Below, piece by piece: positions 8,461 through 17,961 of a stretch of DNA of 64,000 nt. Made by a program: the position numbers and the translations under genes. Location of the stretch: the NCBI RefSeq assembly GCF_050946515.1, contig NZ_JBMNUX010000014.1, forward strand, positions 1 through 64,000, read 5' to 3'. Position 1 is the stretch's first letter. Each line of letters begins with the position of its first letter. The notes beneath the pieces are model-generated. The model saw only the letters and a list, made by a program, of their open reading frames with translations. It was not told where the DNA came from and ran no database searches. Origin of the DNA: Tractidigestivibacter sp050946515 (GTDB lineage Bacteria; Actinomycetota; Coriobacteriia; Coriobacteriales; Atopobiaceae).

Positions 8461-9474
8461 ATGGCAGAAGAGACACACATAGACGATGGATTTTCAGAGT
8501 TAACCGACGACGACGAAAAGAGCAGGCGCGTTGCTTCAATCGCTTTGGCCTTTATGAATGCTTCGACTCTGTCAGACGATGAAATTTGGCACACCTACTA
8601 CGAGGAGCTCGACAAACGGGATTCTTATCGAGTCGCCTTCAAGCGGGACAGGGCAACGCTTGCCGCCTGCGGAATTGTCCTTGAACGCGCTCACCTTGCT
8701 GATGGGTCCAACGCTTGGCATGTAAACGAGAAACTCTCGTTTGCCAACACGTCGGAGCTTTCAGACCAAGACGCCCTCGTTATAGACATAGCCTGCCTAC
8801 CTCTTGTGGACGACCCGAACTTCCCTTACGGAGACGAGCTTCGCCTGGCACTCGCTAAGATTGATGACGTCTTTGACAATGAGGCGATCGAGAGTCTTAA
8901 GCCGTCTGTTCGCACTCCTGACAAGGTGCTCAATATCGTGCGAGGCTGCCTAGATGCTGGCACGGCCGTGCAGATTCAATACACCGACGCCTCAGGAGAA
9001 GCTTCAAAGAGAGTTGTTGCGCCCTATGGCATCTTCGGGCTGCGTGATAAGAAATACCTAGTAGCTCCCCGCATTGACGAAAGGGGCGACATCGCTTCAG
9101 GCTCCATGCGCCGCTATCGGCTTGACCGTATTTCTTCTGCGAAGCAACTTCCAAAGATCACGTTTGAACTCCCGGATGACTTCGATGTCCAAGACTGGAT
9201 CAGCCTCCCCTTCCAAATTGGTCAGACGATCTGCAAAGGATCGTTTCTTGTTCCTCAGTCTCGGCAAAAAGAGCTGGAGCGCGACCTTGACCGCCTAGGA
9301 AAAGAGGCTGGCGAGCTTGAGCATGACCATGACCGCGTCATTTGGCACGTCAATGTAAGCAACATCGATGCGGCCGCTTCATGGGCAATCTCAGAGCAAC
9401 TCAGGCCTCTAGACCCGCCCAATCTTGTCGAAAGTTACCGAACGTTGCTGAAGGGGGTCATTCAGAATGGCTAG
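8461..9474 (+). CDS. WYL-domain transcriptional regulator (PafB-like)
   Basis: A 337-residue regulator of the WYL class, which couples ligand or nucleic-acid sensing in a WYL domain to an N-terminal winged helix. The WYL core is at about residues 180-245 (VQIQYTDASG, VAPYGIFGLRDKKYLVAP, YRLDRI). The start at ATG 8461 has GGAGAG five bases upstream; the frame stays open further up without a comparable ribosome site. It overlaps the next WYL gene by eight bases, so the two are co-translated and probably form a heterodimer, as PafB and PafC do in other actinomycetes. There PafBC controls a RecA-independent DNA-damage response. No proteasome genes are near, and the adjacent gene is the DNA-repair helicase dinG. 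Confidence 0.82.
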   Translation: MAEETHIDDGFSELTDDDEKSRRVASIALAFMNASTLSDDEIWHTYYEELDKRDSYRVAFKRDRATLAACGIVLERAHLADGSNAWHVNEKLSFANTSELSDQDALVIDIACLPLVDDPNFPYGDELRLALAKIDDVFDNEAIESLKPSVRTPDKVLNIVRGCLDAGTAVQIQYTDASGEASKRVVAPYGIFGLRDKKYLVAPRIDERGDIASGSMRRYRLDRISSAKQLPKITFELPDDFDVQDWISLPFQIGQTICKGSFLVPQSRQKELERDLDRLGKEAGELEHDHDRVIWHVNVSNIDAAASWAISEQLRPLDPPNLVESYRTLLKGVIQNG

Positions 9475-10429
9475 CGCATCGCACAAGAAGAGCGGCCGAC
9501 CGGGCAGCACCTTAAAAAGCCGCGAACTCACGGCCCTTATCGGAGCGCTAGACCAGGGCGGTGATGGCATTTCAGTCGACACGCTTTCTGCACGGCTTGG
9601 TATTACCGCCGAAGAGGTCAAGCGGCGGCTCCACCTTATCCTGACGGCAGGAGGCAATGAGTCAGGGCTGCCACTGCTCGAGAGCGATGATGGTGCCCGC
9701 CTCGCCCTTGCAAATGGAAGTGGGAATCGCGGCCGTCGCGTTCGCTTGACCAAGGAAGAGACAGTTGCTGTGCAAGCGGCTCTCAATTACGTGGGACTGC
9801 CGGAAAACGATCCTCTCCGCACCACCATTGACCAAGCGCTTTCGTCTACTCCCGTCGACAATGGCATCGTGCTCCGCGCCCTTGGAGGAATGCGTGGCCA
9901 TACGGCAGAAGCTGACTCTCTCTCGGCATGCGCCCGAGCAATTGCAGATTTTGGTCTTTTGGAATTCTCTTACCAAGGCGTCTCTGAAAGCGCTTCTCGG
10001 GAAAGGCGCGTTGATCCAAAGGCTTTGCGCGTAAGCGGCGACCATTGGATTTTGGATGGGATTGACATGGACAAGCGCGCGATGCGTCATTTTCGCGTGG
10101 ATCATATGTCCGACATCCTCCAAATCCCAGCTGAAGAAGAGGACGAGGCGGCCATGGTCGAAGACGCGCCGCTTCGTCAGGTAAGAGTTACTTTCCATAA
10201 CAAGAGCTACCTCAGCATCTTCGACTGGCCAGGAGCTCGGTTAATTTCGGACGGTGACGATGGGACTACCATCGAGCTTCCCTACTTCGGCGGGATGTGG
10301 CTTCCACGTCGCCTTGCTGCGTGCGGTGGCACCTTGACTATCTATGACGAAGAACTAAAGCGACGCACAACTGCCTATGCGCAGGCGCTTCTGAACCAGC
10401 TTGGACAGAAAGCACCTGCACAGGCATAG
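9467..10429 (+). CDS. WYL-domain transcriptional regulator (PafC-like)
   Basis: A 320-residue partner of the preceding WYL protein. The N-terminal helix-turn-helix region is at about 18-60 (LGITAEEVKRRLHLIL). The WYL region is at about 165-225 (LLEFSYQG, VDPKALRVSGDHWILDG, HFRVDHMSDI), followed by a C-terminal extension typical of PafC-like proteins. The start codon lies inside the end of the upstream gene. It ends eight bases before the convergent dinG gene. A PafBC-like DNA-damage regulator is the best inference from sequence and pairing; the target promoters cannot be read from here. Confidence 0.82.
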   Translation: MASASHKKSGRPGSTLKSRELTALIGALDQGGDGISVDTLSARLGITAEEVKRRLHLILTAGGNESGLPLLESDDGARLALANGSGNRGRRVRLTKEETVAVQAALNYVGLPENDPLRTTIDQALSSTPVDNGIVLRALGGMRGHTAEADSLSACARAIADFGLLEFSYQGVSESASRERRVDPKALRVSGDHWILDGIDMDKRAMRHFRVDHMSDILQIPAEEEDEAAMVEDAPLRQVRVTFHNKSYLSIFDWPGARLISDGDDGTTIELPYFGGMWLPRRLAACGGTLTIYDEELKRRTTAYAQALLNQLGQKAPAQA

Positions 10430-10437
10430 ACAGCGTT

Positions 10438-13413
10438 TTATTCGTGAGATGCCCTCCACATGCGGATGAAGCGTCCCACGTTTTCTGTTTCAAGCTCGCT
10501 GACAGCGTTTGAGGGCAGCGAAGAAGTAAACTGCTTGCCATAGCGCTTATGTGCCACGCGTGAGTCGGCAATCACCAAGACCCCTCTGTCGCTTGAGGTG
10601 CGGATAAGCCGTCCGGCGGCCTGCTTTACCGATATAACGGCCTCGGGAAGCGAATAGCGCCACCAGGCCCGGTCTTCGCGCGCCTCGCGCTCGCGAACTA
10701 TGGGGTCATTTGGGCTCGCGAACGGCAGTTTGGGGATAACGACGCACCTTAGCGTGTCGCCCGTCGCATCAAAGCCCTCCCAGAACGACTTCAAAGCCAA
10801 TAGGGACGTGCTCCTTTGCGCAAGGAACTGCTCGCGCAGCCGTCGCGGAGAAGCACCCCGCTCCTGACAAACAAGTTTGAGTCCCCTTTCGCCAAGCATA
10901 GGCTGCAGCTCTTCAAAGACTCGCTCCATGTCGCGTCGATTGGTAAACAGCGTGAGCACTGAGCCGTCCATCGCAATGTGCACGTCGTAGAGAAGACTGA
11001 TGAGCTTATCAAGATACCTGCCATCATTTGGCGCAGGCATATCGGACGTTACCAGCACTGACATGCTATTGTCATAATCAAAGCTCGAATCAAGTTGAAC
11101 GTCCTTGTGAGCGCTCTTGTCAAGGCGGTCAAGCCCTACGGCATGATCGAAGTGCGAGAAGTCATGACCGACTGCAATGGTTGCTGAGGTAAAGATCACG
11201 CTTTGCGTTTCGGGAAGCCACCGCTCCGCAAGGTCCGCGCCGACATCGAGCTTCTCAGCTAGAAGCTTTTCAGACCCAATACGCCTCTTTGATCGATAGA
11301 GCTGCGCCGAGTACACATAGGTCCTGTCTTCGCCCGAACAGATCAGACGAATGTTTGCCAAAAGGTCGGACAAAAAGCGTGAGGACTCAACGAGGTCACC
11401 CTGGTGTTTTGGTGACAGCTCCCCCACCTTCGTCGCAGCGCCCTCAAGCTGATGTACTGCGTCATCCAGACGCTTGCTGGCGACGTCTGCCGCCTCAACA
11501 ACGTCAGCCCATTCATCGGTTGCCCGAATGTTCTCATCCAACCATAGTGTCACGCCATCATAGCCACTGCCACAGGGGGCAACGTCGACAAGTCCGTGGA
11601 TTGCGTCAAAGAGCGCAGAGCATGCCGTGCTCGCTCGCGCTACGCTTGCCGCAGACTTGGCAAGCAGCGCTACAGCAGTTGTCGAGCCCTCCAATGCTGA
11701 CATTGCAGTCATCACAGAATGAATCGTGCCCGTCTTGAGACCACCAAGCAGCTCAAAAGCCGAGCGAGCATTCTCACTTGAGACCTCCCGAGCCCACTGT
11801 CTGCGAGCCTCCGACTCGAGAGAGTGTGCCTCGTCCACAACCCAATGCCTGATAGGCGGAAGGATTTTGCCATCTGCCTCGACGTTTCTTAAGAGCAAGG
11901 CATGGTTGGTCACAACGACGTCGCTCTCGGAGGCGCGGCGGCGGGCACCGTGAACGAAGCATTCATTAGGAAAGAACGGGCAGCGCGTGCGCAGGCATTC
12001 GTCCGGAGTTGTCGTGAGCATGGCTCGAGGCACCGATCGCCACCTTATGCCAAGCGCGTCTATGTCGCCGTCAGGCGACTGGCACGCGTATGCGCTGCAT
12101 ACAGCAATCGCTGTCATCATGTCTTCAGCAATTGAACCGTCCGAGCGGCCGTCCGCTGCAGATGCAGATACCGGCAGCTCTTCACGCATGGCGCGCTCTA
12201 CTCGATGCAGGCAAGGATAGTGATCGTACCCCTTGAGGCTTGTATAGGTGACCCCCTCGGGCAGGGCTCGATCGAGCGCGGGCAGCTCATGGGCAACCAA
12301 CTGGTCAGTCAGCGCATTGGTCTTTGTCGCGACACCGACAGTCACATGGTTTGCCTGGGCGAACCTGACCTCTGGGAGCAGGTAGGCAATCGACTTGCCA
12401 ACGCCAGTCCCCGCCTCGATAGAGCGATGCGTCGAGGTCGCTAGCGCGTCGGTGACCTCAAGCGCCATGCTCACTTGCTCGGGGCGGCTCTCATAGTTGC
12501 CATACATGCGACCAACGGGACCATCAGGCGCAAAATCAGCAATCACTTGCTCATGGGTCGGAGCGATAAGCTCCCCTTCCTTCTCCGCAGCGTCATCGCG
12601 AACGTCGGAGCTCACGCGAGCCACCAAACCATGGCGACAGGCCGCGAGCGAGAAGGGCGCAGGACCAGCCTCTTGCGCAAGGTGGGCCAAAATCGGCCGG
12701 AATGACCAGTCATATTCGCGGTGCATCTCTGAAAGGTCAGCGAGAAGCCCTGATGGAAGGTCTGAAAGCCCCAGAAGGATAATCCTCCAGACGCCACAAA
12801 GCGCGTCGACGTCATCCCCCGCTCGGTGCGTTACCGAATCGCAGCCAAACGCAGCTGCCAAGTCTGAAAGCCTATGGGAGGAGAGCCTTGGCAGCGCAAT
12901 ACGAGAAAGGGCCAGCGTGTCAATCCAATTGTCAGAGACCTCTTGACCTCCCCGCACCTTGGTAATAAAGGTATGGTCAAACGTAGCGTTATGTGCCAAG
13001 ACCGGCATGCCGCCAACAAAGTCGGCAAGGCGCGCGACCGCTTCCTCTGGATCAGGGGCAGAAGCGACATCAATGTCGCGGATTCCCGTCAGCCTTGTTA
13101 TCTCAGGTGGGATGGGCACTCCGGGATCGACGAACGTCTCAAAGCGATCAACCACTTTTCGACCGGATAGCCGTGCTGCAGAGATTTCGATAAGGTCGCA
13201 ATCTTTAAACGAGAGCCCCGTCGTCTCTGTATCGAGAACGACGAGGTCCTCCTCGAGCAGGCCAAAATCTGTGTACTCTGCTCGCTCGGCCAGGCTTAGG
13301 TATTGTTCTTTGATGTCTTCAGGAGTGCCAGGAAGCAGCAGCTTCTCAAGAGTGGCCCGCGGCGCATCGGAAGCTGCTACACCCTTCTCGTCTCCCTTAA
13401 CGGTCCTCGGCAT
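10438..13413 (-). CDS. dinG: DinG-type helicase with N-terminal exonuclease domain
   Basis: A 991-residue protein joining a DnaQ-like exonuclease to an XPD/DinG-type superfamily 2 helicase. Exonuclease residues are D61 and E63 in LDTETTGL, D146 in HNATFDHTF, and H196 and D201 in THRAGDDVD, which is a complete DEDDh set. The helicase has Walker A EAGTGVGKS (333-341) and the DEAH box in VVDEAHSLE. The C-rich stretch CLRTRCPFFPNEC plus an upstream Cys (YPCLHR) is where DinG/XPD enzymes hold an iron-sulfur cluster. This is the architecture of Bacillus-type DinG. The ATG directly follows the ddl stop codon, so it is translated with ddl. The likely role is unwinding or degrading damaged DNA and R-loops; it lies opposite the WYL pair. 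Confidence 0.9.
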   Translation of the reverse strand: MPRTVKGDEKGVAASDAPRATLEKLLLPGTPEDIKEQYLSLAERAEYTDFGLLEEDLVVLDTETTGLSFKDCDLIEISAARLSGRKVVDRFETFVDPGVPIPPEITRLTGIRDIDVASAPDPEEAVARLADFVGGMPVLAHNATFDHTFITKVRGGQEVSDNWIDTLALSRIALPRLSSHRLSDLAAAFGCDSVTHRAGDDVDALCGVWRIILLGLSDLPSGLLADLSEMHREYDWSFRPILAHLAQEAGPAPFSLAACRHGLVARVSSDVRDDAAEKEGELIAPTHEQVIADFAPDGPVGRMYGNYESRPEQVSMALEVTDALATSTHRSIEAGTGVGKSIAYLLPEVRFAQANHVTVGVATKTNALTDQLVAHELPALDRALPEGVTYTSLKGYDHYPCLHRVERAMREELPVSASAADGRSDGSIAEDMMTAIAVCSAYACQSPDGDIDALGIRWRSVPRAMLTTTPDECLRTRCPFFPNECFVHGARRRASESDVVVTNHALLLRNVEADGKILPPIRHWVVDEAHSLESEARRQWAREVSSENARSAFELLGGLKTGTIHSVMTAMSALEGSTTAVALLAKSAASVARASTACSALFDAIHGLVDVAPCGSGYDGVTLWLDENIRATDEWADVVEAADVASKRLDDAVHQLEGAATKVGELSPKHQGDLVESSRFLSDLLANIRLICSGEDRTYVYSAQLYRSKRRIGSEKLLAEKLDVGADLAERWLPETQSVIFTSATIAVGHDFSHFDHAVGLDRLDKSAHKDVQLDSSFDYDNSMSVLVTSDMPAPNDGRYLDKLISLLYDVHIAMDGSVLTLFTNRRDMERVFEELQPMLGERGLKLVCQERGASPRRLREQFLAQRSTSLLALKSFWEGFDATGDTLRCVVIPKLPFASPNDPIVREREAREDRAWWRYSLPEAVISVKQAAGRLIRTSSDRGVLVIADSRVAHKRYGKQFTSSLPSNAVSELETENVGRFIRMWRASHE

Positions 13414-14385
13414 TTATCGCTCGCCCTTGCCATGTGCCTCAAGCGCGAATTCGATGAACCTCGTGCATAGCTCTGGGAACTCGATGCCGCCATGACGTGC
13501 GGAATCAGGAAGCAGACTTCTCTCGGTCATGCCCGGAATAGTATTGGTCTCGAGAATAACTGGGGTGCCATCGTCCTTCACAATGAAGTCGCTGCGCGAA
13601 GCTCCGAGACAATGAAGAGCTTTGTGCGCCTTAATTGCGAGCTTTTGCGCACGGGCATAGACGCCAGCCTCAAGGCGGGCGGGAACTACGTGGTGCATGG
13701 AGGCGGGCTCGTACTTCACCTTGAGGTCGTAATAGTCCGCACCGGTCACAATCTCAACGATTGGCAACGCCTGAGGATCATCGTTGCCAATCACAGGAAC
13801 GGTAATCTCGGTGCCCATGATGCGTTCCTCGATGAGAATCTCGGAGTCAAGCGCGGCAGCGTCAGCAATTGCCTTCTTGAGCTGGGTTTCTTCGGCTACA
13901 GAAGTCACACCAAAGCTTGAGCCATTGCTGACGGGCTTCACGAACAGAGGAAGCCCGAGTTCGTCGACAATCTGATCAAGGCGCTCGTTCGTCACCTCGT
14001 CGGTTGCCGCAAGCGTAACTCCTTTGGGCGTAGGAATCCCAGCGTCGGCATAAAGAATCTTCGCAACGGTCTTCTCGCAGGCAAGCGCACTGCCGAGAAC
14101 TCCCGAAAAGGTATAAGGAATGTGAAGCGTCTCAAGAAGGCCCTGAATGCAGCCATCCTCGCCGTAGCTTCCATGCATGGCAACAAACACCACGTCATAG
14201 TTGCCAGCTAGCAAGCGCTGGATAAAGTCCGGCTCAGCAACGTCGACAAGGTCGACTCCCTTAAAGCCCGCCGCTGTAAGGGCAGCCTGGCAAGCCTCGC
14301 CAGACTGCATGGAGATGTCATGCTCAGATGACCATCCACCGGCCACGACAATCACCTTGAGCTGCAGTACCTCATCTCTTGTCAT
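13414..14385 (-). CDS. ddl: D-alanine--D-alanine ligase
   Basis: Cytoplasmic ATP-grasp ligase that makes D-Ala-D-Ala for peptidoglycan. Motifs in order: GGWSSEHDIS near the N-terminus, HGSYGEDG, the ATP-binding FVKPVSNGSSFGVT, EERIMGTEITVPV, the omega-loop region with KYEPAS, and the catalytic end ILETNTIPGMT. The Tyr in KYEPAS aligns with the residue that favours D-Ala over D-lactate in known ligases. ATG 14385 gives 323 residues with AGGCAGG nine bases upstream; a TTG at 14394 is possible but has no spacing to the ribosome site. The stop abuts the dinG start. It is transcribed away from rlmN across a 105-base divergent promoter region. Confidence 0.94.
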   Translation of the reverse strand: MTRDEVLQLKVIVVAGGWSSEHDISMQSGEACQAALTAAGFKGVDLVDVAEPDFIQRLLAGNYDVVFVAMHGSYGEDGCIQGLLETLHIPYTFSGVLGSALACEKTVAKILYADAGIPTPKGVTLAATDEVTNERLDQIVDELGLPLFVKPVSNGSSFGVTSVAEETQLKKAIADAAALDSEILIEERIMGTEITVPVIGNDDPQALPIVEIVTGADYYDLKVKYEPASMHHVVPARLEAGVYARAQKLAIKAHKALHCLGASRSDFIVKDDGTPVILETNTIPGMTERSLLPDSARHGGIEFPELCTRFIEFALEAHGKGER

Positions 14386-14490
14386 GTACGACAACCTGCC
14401 TCTCTCATCTAGTGCTGTAGACTCACGTAAATGCAGTTAACTAACTGAGAATACTCCTCAGACGTTATATATCAGAGGCTGGAGACAGAA

Positions 14491-15555
14491 ATGCAGGGAA
14501 CCAACGACATTCGACAGAACAAGAGTGACCTCAGGAGCATGACGCGCGGTCAGTTGGAGGCGCTTTTGGCAGAGCTTGGGCAGCCAAAGTTTCGTGCCAA
14601 GCAAATTGAGGAATGGGTCTGGACAAAGGGGGTAACCTCATTCGATCAGATGACCAATCTTCCCAAGACGCTTCGCTCAGAGCTTTCTGAACGCTTGACT
14701 CTTGGAGGTGTGGAGGAGATTGCTCGCCAAGTCTCACGGGATGGCAGCCGTAAGTATCTGCTTCGCTATCCCGATGGAGTCGCTGTCGAGTGCGTAGGCA
14801 TGCCGACTAAAAACCGGCTGGCTGTCTGTGTTTCTTCGCAGGCTGGTTGCGCTATGGGGTGCGCCTTTTGCGCAACCGGTGCTGCAGGCTTGACGCGCTC
14901 TCTCACTGCAGCCGAAATTTACGAGCAGGCAATGCATGTGCGTGACGACTTCAATACTCGCGTCACAAGCATCGTCATGATGGGCCAGGGAGAGCCCATG
15001 ATGAACTACGACGCTGTTCTTGATGCCCTTCGAAAGTTCAACTCTCCTGAAGGCATGGGTATCGGTGCACGACACATCACAGTCTCTACCTGCGGTGTTA
15101 TTCCAATGATCAAGCGATTTTCAAATGAGCCCGAACAATTCACTCTTGCTGTCTCTCTTCACTCTGCTGTCCAGAAGACGAGAAACGCCCTTATGCCTGG
15201 TGTAAAGAAATACTCGCTGATTCATCTCTACGATGTCATGGGCGAATATGTCGACAAGACGGGGCGGCGTCCAACCTATGAATATGCACTTATCCAAGGC
15301 GTTAACGATACTGATGAGGAACTAGCAGCGCTTTGCGACTTCTGTCGCGGAACTCTTGCGCATGTGAACATTATCCAGCTTAACAACGTTGAAGGGTCGA
15401 AGTTCCGCCCCTCCTCAGCTGCAAGAGCTCAGGAGTTTGTCTCTCGCCTGGCCTCTGTGGGAGTAGAGGCTACCATTCGCAATTCCCGCGGCTCTGACAT
15501 TGATGCTGCTTGTGGGCAACTTCGCCAACGCGCCCTTCGCTCTAAGGAGGCTTAG
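14491..15555 (+). CDS. rlmN: Dual-specificity RNA methyltransferase RlmN
   Basis: Radical SAM enzyme that methylates C2 of A2503 in 23S rRNA and of A37 in some tRNAs. The 354 residues fit the family. The cluster motif CAMGCAFC lies at about 125-132, followed by MMGQGEP and the SAM-binding STCGVIP region. The second catalytic Cys is expected in the C-terminal RGSDIDAACGQL. The start ATG has GGAG six bases upstream. It is followed by a strong hairpin before the convergent small membrane-protein gene. Confidence 0.95.
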   Translation: MQGTNDIRQNKSDLRSMTRGQLEALLAELGQPKFRAKQIEEWVWTKGVTSFDQMTNLPKTLRSELSERLTLGGVEEIARQVSRDGSRKYLLRYPDGVAVECVGMPTKNRLAVCVSSQAGCAMGCAFCATGAAGLTRSLTAAEIYEQAMHVRDDFNTRVTSIVMMGQGEPMMNYDAVLDALRKFNSPEGMGIGARHITVSTCGVIPMIKRFSNEPEQFTLAVSLHSAVQKTRNALMPGVKKYSLIHLYDVMGEYVDKTGRRPTYEYALIQGVNDTDEELAALCDFCRGTLAHVNIIQLNNVEGSKFRPSSAARAQEFVSRLASVGVEATIRNSRGSDIDAACGQLRQRALRSKEA

Positions 15556-15581
15556 ACTTCCCTCTTTGCTTCATTTTTTAT

Positions 15582-15619
15582 GTGAGCGGCGACCCTCTGA
15601 ATAGAGAGTCGCCGCTCAC
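15582..15619 (+). terminator. Terminator hairpin after rlmN
   Basis: GTGAGCGGCGAC pairs perfectly (12 bp) with GTCGCCGCTCAC, with extra inner pairing of CTCT with AGAG. It is followed on the plus strand by a T-rich stretch. It also separates rlmN from the convergent parAB operon. Confidence 0.7.
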
Positions 15620-15654
15620 GAACATTTGTTCTATTTTCCATGTAGATGGCTTTA

Positions 15655-15900
15655 TTAGTATCCTATATTCTCCCATTGTTGGCTTGTTGCCTGAACATTT
15701 GGCAGAGGCGCATCGTCATCCATTACCTCTCCCGTTATTTCTGTAACAATTTCTTTGATTCTCTGATACGACCGCTCTGTAGCCTTTATTGCTCGCTTGA
15801 GCTCTTCTTTTGCCTGGTCATTGAGGAGAAGCTCATATGCGGCGTACGCAGCTCCTGCCATTACTCCAATTGTTATGAGCTTTGCTCTTACTTTGGACAT
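15655..15900 (-). CDS. Small membrane-associated protein downstream of parB
   Basis: An 81-residue protein. An N-terminal hydrophobic segment (about 8-26, Ala/Leu/Ile-rich, reminiscent of YtxH-type proteins) is followed by a charged helix likely to form a coiled coil and an acidic Asn/Gln-rich tail. It starts three bases after the parB stop, with GGAG six bases upstream, so it belongs to the parA-parB operon. I recognise no family with certainty. A link to chromosome segregation is suggested only by position. Confidence 0.65.
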   Translation of the reverse strand: MSKVRAKLITIGVMAGAAYAAYELLLNDQAKEELKRAIKATERSYQRIKEIVTEITGEVMDDDAPLPNVQATSQQWENIGY

Positions 15901-15903
15901 GAG

Positions 15904-16755
15904 CTACTCCCTTGTCAGTAAATCAACGATATGACTTAGCTGCTCCTCGCTATCAAACTCTATCTCGATTTTGTTCTTACCTCTGACATTCTTGACCTTT
16001 ACGTTGGTGTCCAACGCTAGTCTCATCTCTCGAGCAGCACGTTTATATGACTGTGGTACTGGTAATCTGCGAACTGGTTCATCATCTTGATTGACAGAAA
16101 ATAACGGAGCGAGCCTTTCTGTCTGTCTGACCGAAAGTCCTTCGTTTACAACCTTTTGCGCAAGTTTGATTCGACTTTCCTCTGTTGGTACCGCAAGAAT
16201 TGCCCTTGCATGGCCTGCGGTGAGCTTTCCATCTCTCATTAGGTCTTGCACTTCAATTGGCAAATCAAGAAGGCGAAGTGTGTTAGTAATTGCCGATCTG
16301 GATTTGGATACTAGCTTTGCAACTCCTTCCTGTGTCAAATCGTTTTGGTCAATAAGCTGCTTGTAGCCCTGTGCCTCCTCAATCGGATTAAGATCAGATC
16401 TCTGAAGGTTCTCTATCAATGCGAGTTTAAAAACATCCTCGTCACTGATGTCTCTTATTACAACAGGAACTTCTTCTAGCCCTGCAAGTTTAGCGGCTTG
16501 ATAACGCCTTTCTCCTGCTACGATCTCGTAGAAAGACCCCTTTTTCCTGACTAGAATCGGTTGGAGCACTCCGTTCTGCTTAATTGAATCAGTTAATTCT
16601 GCCAGTTCATCCGCATCGAAATTTTTTCTCGGTTGACCTTTGTTTGGCTTTATCTTCTTAAGTGGAAGTGTTGTATCAGCAGCTGTTCCACCAACTTCTG
16701 CATTGGCTTCTTCCATTAACGAGCCCAGCCCGCGACCTAAACCTTTCTTAGCCAC
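15904..16755 (-). CDS. parB: Chromosome-partitioning protein ParB
   Basis: CTP-dependent DNA clamp that loads at parS and spreads to organise the origin. Of its 283 residues, the N-terminal tail starts KKGLGRGLGSLM, which stimulates ParA. The CTP-binding ParB/Spo0J core is at about 30-120 (GQPRKNF, LVRKKGSFYEIVAGERRYQAAK), the helix-turn-helix at about 140-175 (TQEGVAKLVSKSRSAITN) and the C-terminal dimer region follows. The GTG start overlaps the parA end by eight bases. Four parS sites lie within 2.5 kb upstream. Codon use is AT-rich compared with the genes to either side. Confidence 0.96.
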   Translation of the reverse strand: MAKKGLGRGLGSLMEEANAEVGGTAADTTLPLKKIKPNKGQPRKNFDADELAELTDSIKQNGVLQPILVRKKGSFYEIVAGERRYQAAKLAGLEEVPVVIRDISDEDVFKLALIENLQRSDLNPIEEAQGYKQLIDQNDLTQEGVAKLVSKSRSAITNTLRLLDLPIEVQDLMRDGKLTAGHARAILAVPTEESRIKLAQKVVNEGLSVRQTERLAPLFSVNQDDEPVRRLPVPQSYKRAAREMRLALDTNVKVKNVRGKNKIEIEFDSEEQLSHIVDLLTRE

Positions 16756-17548
16756 GACGAATCACTTCCTTCGCAAGTTTTGTGTACGCAAGTGCTCCCT
16801 TACTCATTCGTGCATACTTTGTAACAGGAAGCCCATGACTTGGAGCTTCAGCGATCTTGACATTGCGTGGAATATAGGTCTTAAAAATTTCCTTGCCAAA
16901 GTAGTTTTCACACTCTTCAACTACTTCATGAGACAAGGTTGTTCTTGTGTCATACATGGTCATAAGTACGCCAAAGATTCTTAGGTCAGGGTTGAGTCGA
17001 CTTTTAACCATTCGCATTGACTCAATAAGCTTAGTTACTCCTTCAAGTGCGTAGTATTCGCACTGTATTGGAATAAGAAGGCTATCCGCTGCTACCAGCG
17101 CATTGATTGTCAAAAGTCCTAATGAAGGCGGGCAATCAATAAAGATATAGTCAAATTCTTCTACAATGTCCTTAATGGCGCCTTTTAATATTGTCTCTCT
17201 GGACATTGTCGAAACAAGTTCAATTTCAGCCCCCGCTAGCTGGATCGTCGAGGGTGCTATAAATACATTTGGTTCACAGGTATCGACAATAGAATCCTGG
17301 ATAGGGAAGTCTTGTAGGAGAACATCATACATATCATGCTCAAGATCTTCTTTTTCTATACCGAACCCGCTTGTCGAATTTCCTTGTGGGTCAAGATCAA
17401 TTAGAAGCACTTTCTTCTTTGCTTCACCAAGTGCTGCTGAAAGGTTAATCGCTGTTGTTGACTTCCCAACACCACCTTTTTGATTGATTATTGCGATTAC
17501 ATGCGGATTTCTGTTGGGAAGACCCCTTTTTACATCTTTATATGACAA
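16748..17548 (-). CDS. parA: Chromosome-partitioning ATPase ParA (Soj)
   Basis: Walker-type ATPase that moves ParB-parS complexes. The deviant Walker A is INQKGGVGKSTT near residue 22; Walker B is FIDCPPSLGLL. Downstream blocks IQCEYYALEGV and TMYDTRTTLS are typical of Soj. The ATG at 17560 lacks a ribosome site, whereas GGAGG sits five bases before the in-frame TTG at 17548, which I therefore choose (266 residues). Immediately upstream is an AT-rich, gene-free region with three parS copies, so ParB probably binds over the promoter of its own operon. Confidence 0.95.
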   Translation of the reverse strand: MSYKDVKRGLPNRNPHVIAIINQKGGVGKSTTAINLSAALGEAKKKVLLIDLDPQGNSTSGFGIEKEDLEHDMYDVLLQDFPIQDSIVDTCEPNVFIAPSTIQLAGAEIELVSTMSRETILKGAIKDIVEEFDYIFIDCPPSLGLLTINALVAADSLLIPIQCEYYALEGVTKLIESMRMVKSRLNPDLRIFGVLMTMYDTRTTLSHEVVEECENYFGKEIFKTYIPRNVKIAEAPSHGLPVTKYARMSKGALAYTKLAKEVIRRG

Positions 17549-17626
17549 TTTGTCCTCCATTATTCTTGGCGCATTTTCATCTCAGCAGTGTTTTCGCTCA
17601 AGAAGCACGTAACCATGATAGTTGAT

Positions 17627-17642
17627 TGTTTCACGTGAAACT
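17627..17642. promoter_or_regulatory. parS site 1
   Basis: TGTTTCACGTGAAACT, 15 of 16 bases of the universal parS palindrome TGTTTCACGTGAAACA. ParB is encoded just downstream of it. Confidence 0.93.
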
Positions 17643-17682
17643 AGGCTGTCTATTAGATGTCTTCAATCTATATTTCAATCAC

Positions 17683-17698
17683 TGTTTCACGTGAAACA
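17683..17698. promoter_or_regulatory. parS site 2
   Basis: Perfect 16-base parS palindrome, 56 bases from site 1. Confidence 0.96.
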
Positions 17699-17945
17699 TA
17701 GCTTTTATTGGAATTACTAGGTATGAATCAAAATTATGTTATGTGATTCTGATTCAAAAACCGAACTATCTAATTTGCATCATTCAATTTGAATGCAATT
17801 TATGTGGTAGTGTCGAAATAAGGATTATGAATTAAGCAGATATATCAATCATTGTCTATCAATATTGATGGCAAGATTTCTTTTATAAACAAATCCTATT
17901 TTTATAAGGCTACGTTTTTACAGACTCCCGAGTCTTCAACAAATA

Positions 17946-17961
17946 TGTTTCACGTGAAACA
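17946..17961. promoter_or_regulatory. parS site 3
   Basis: Perfect 16-base parS palindrome in the rsmG-parA gap. Confidence 0.96.
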
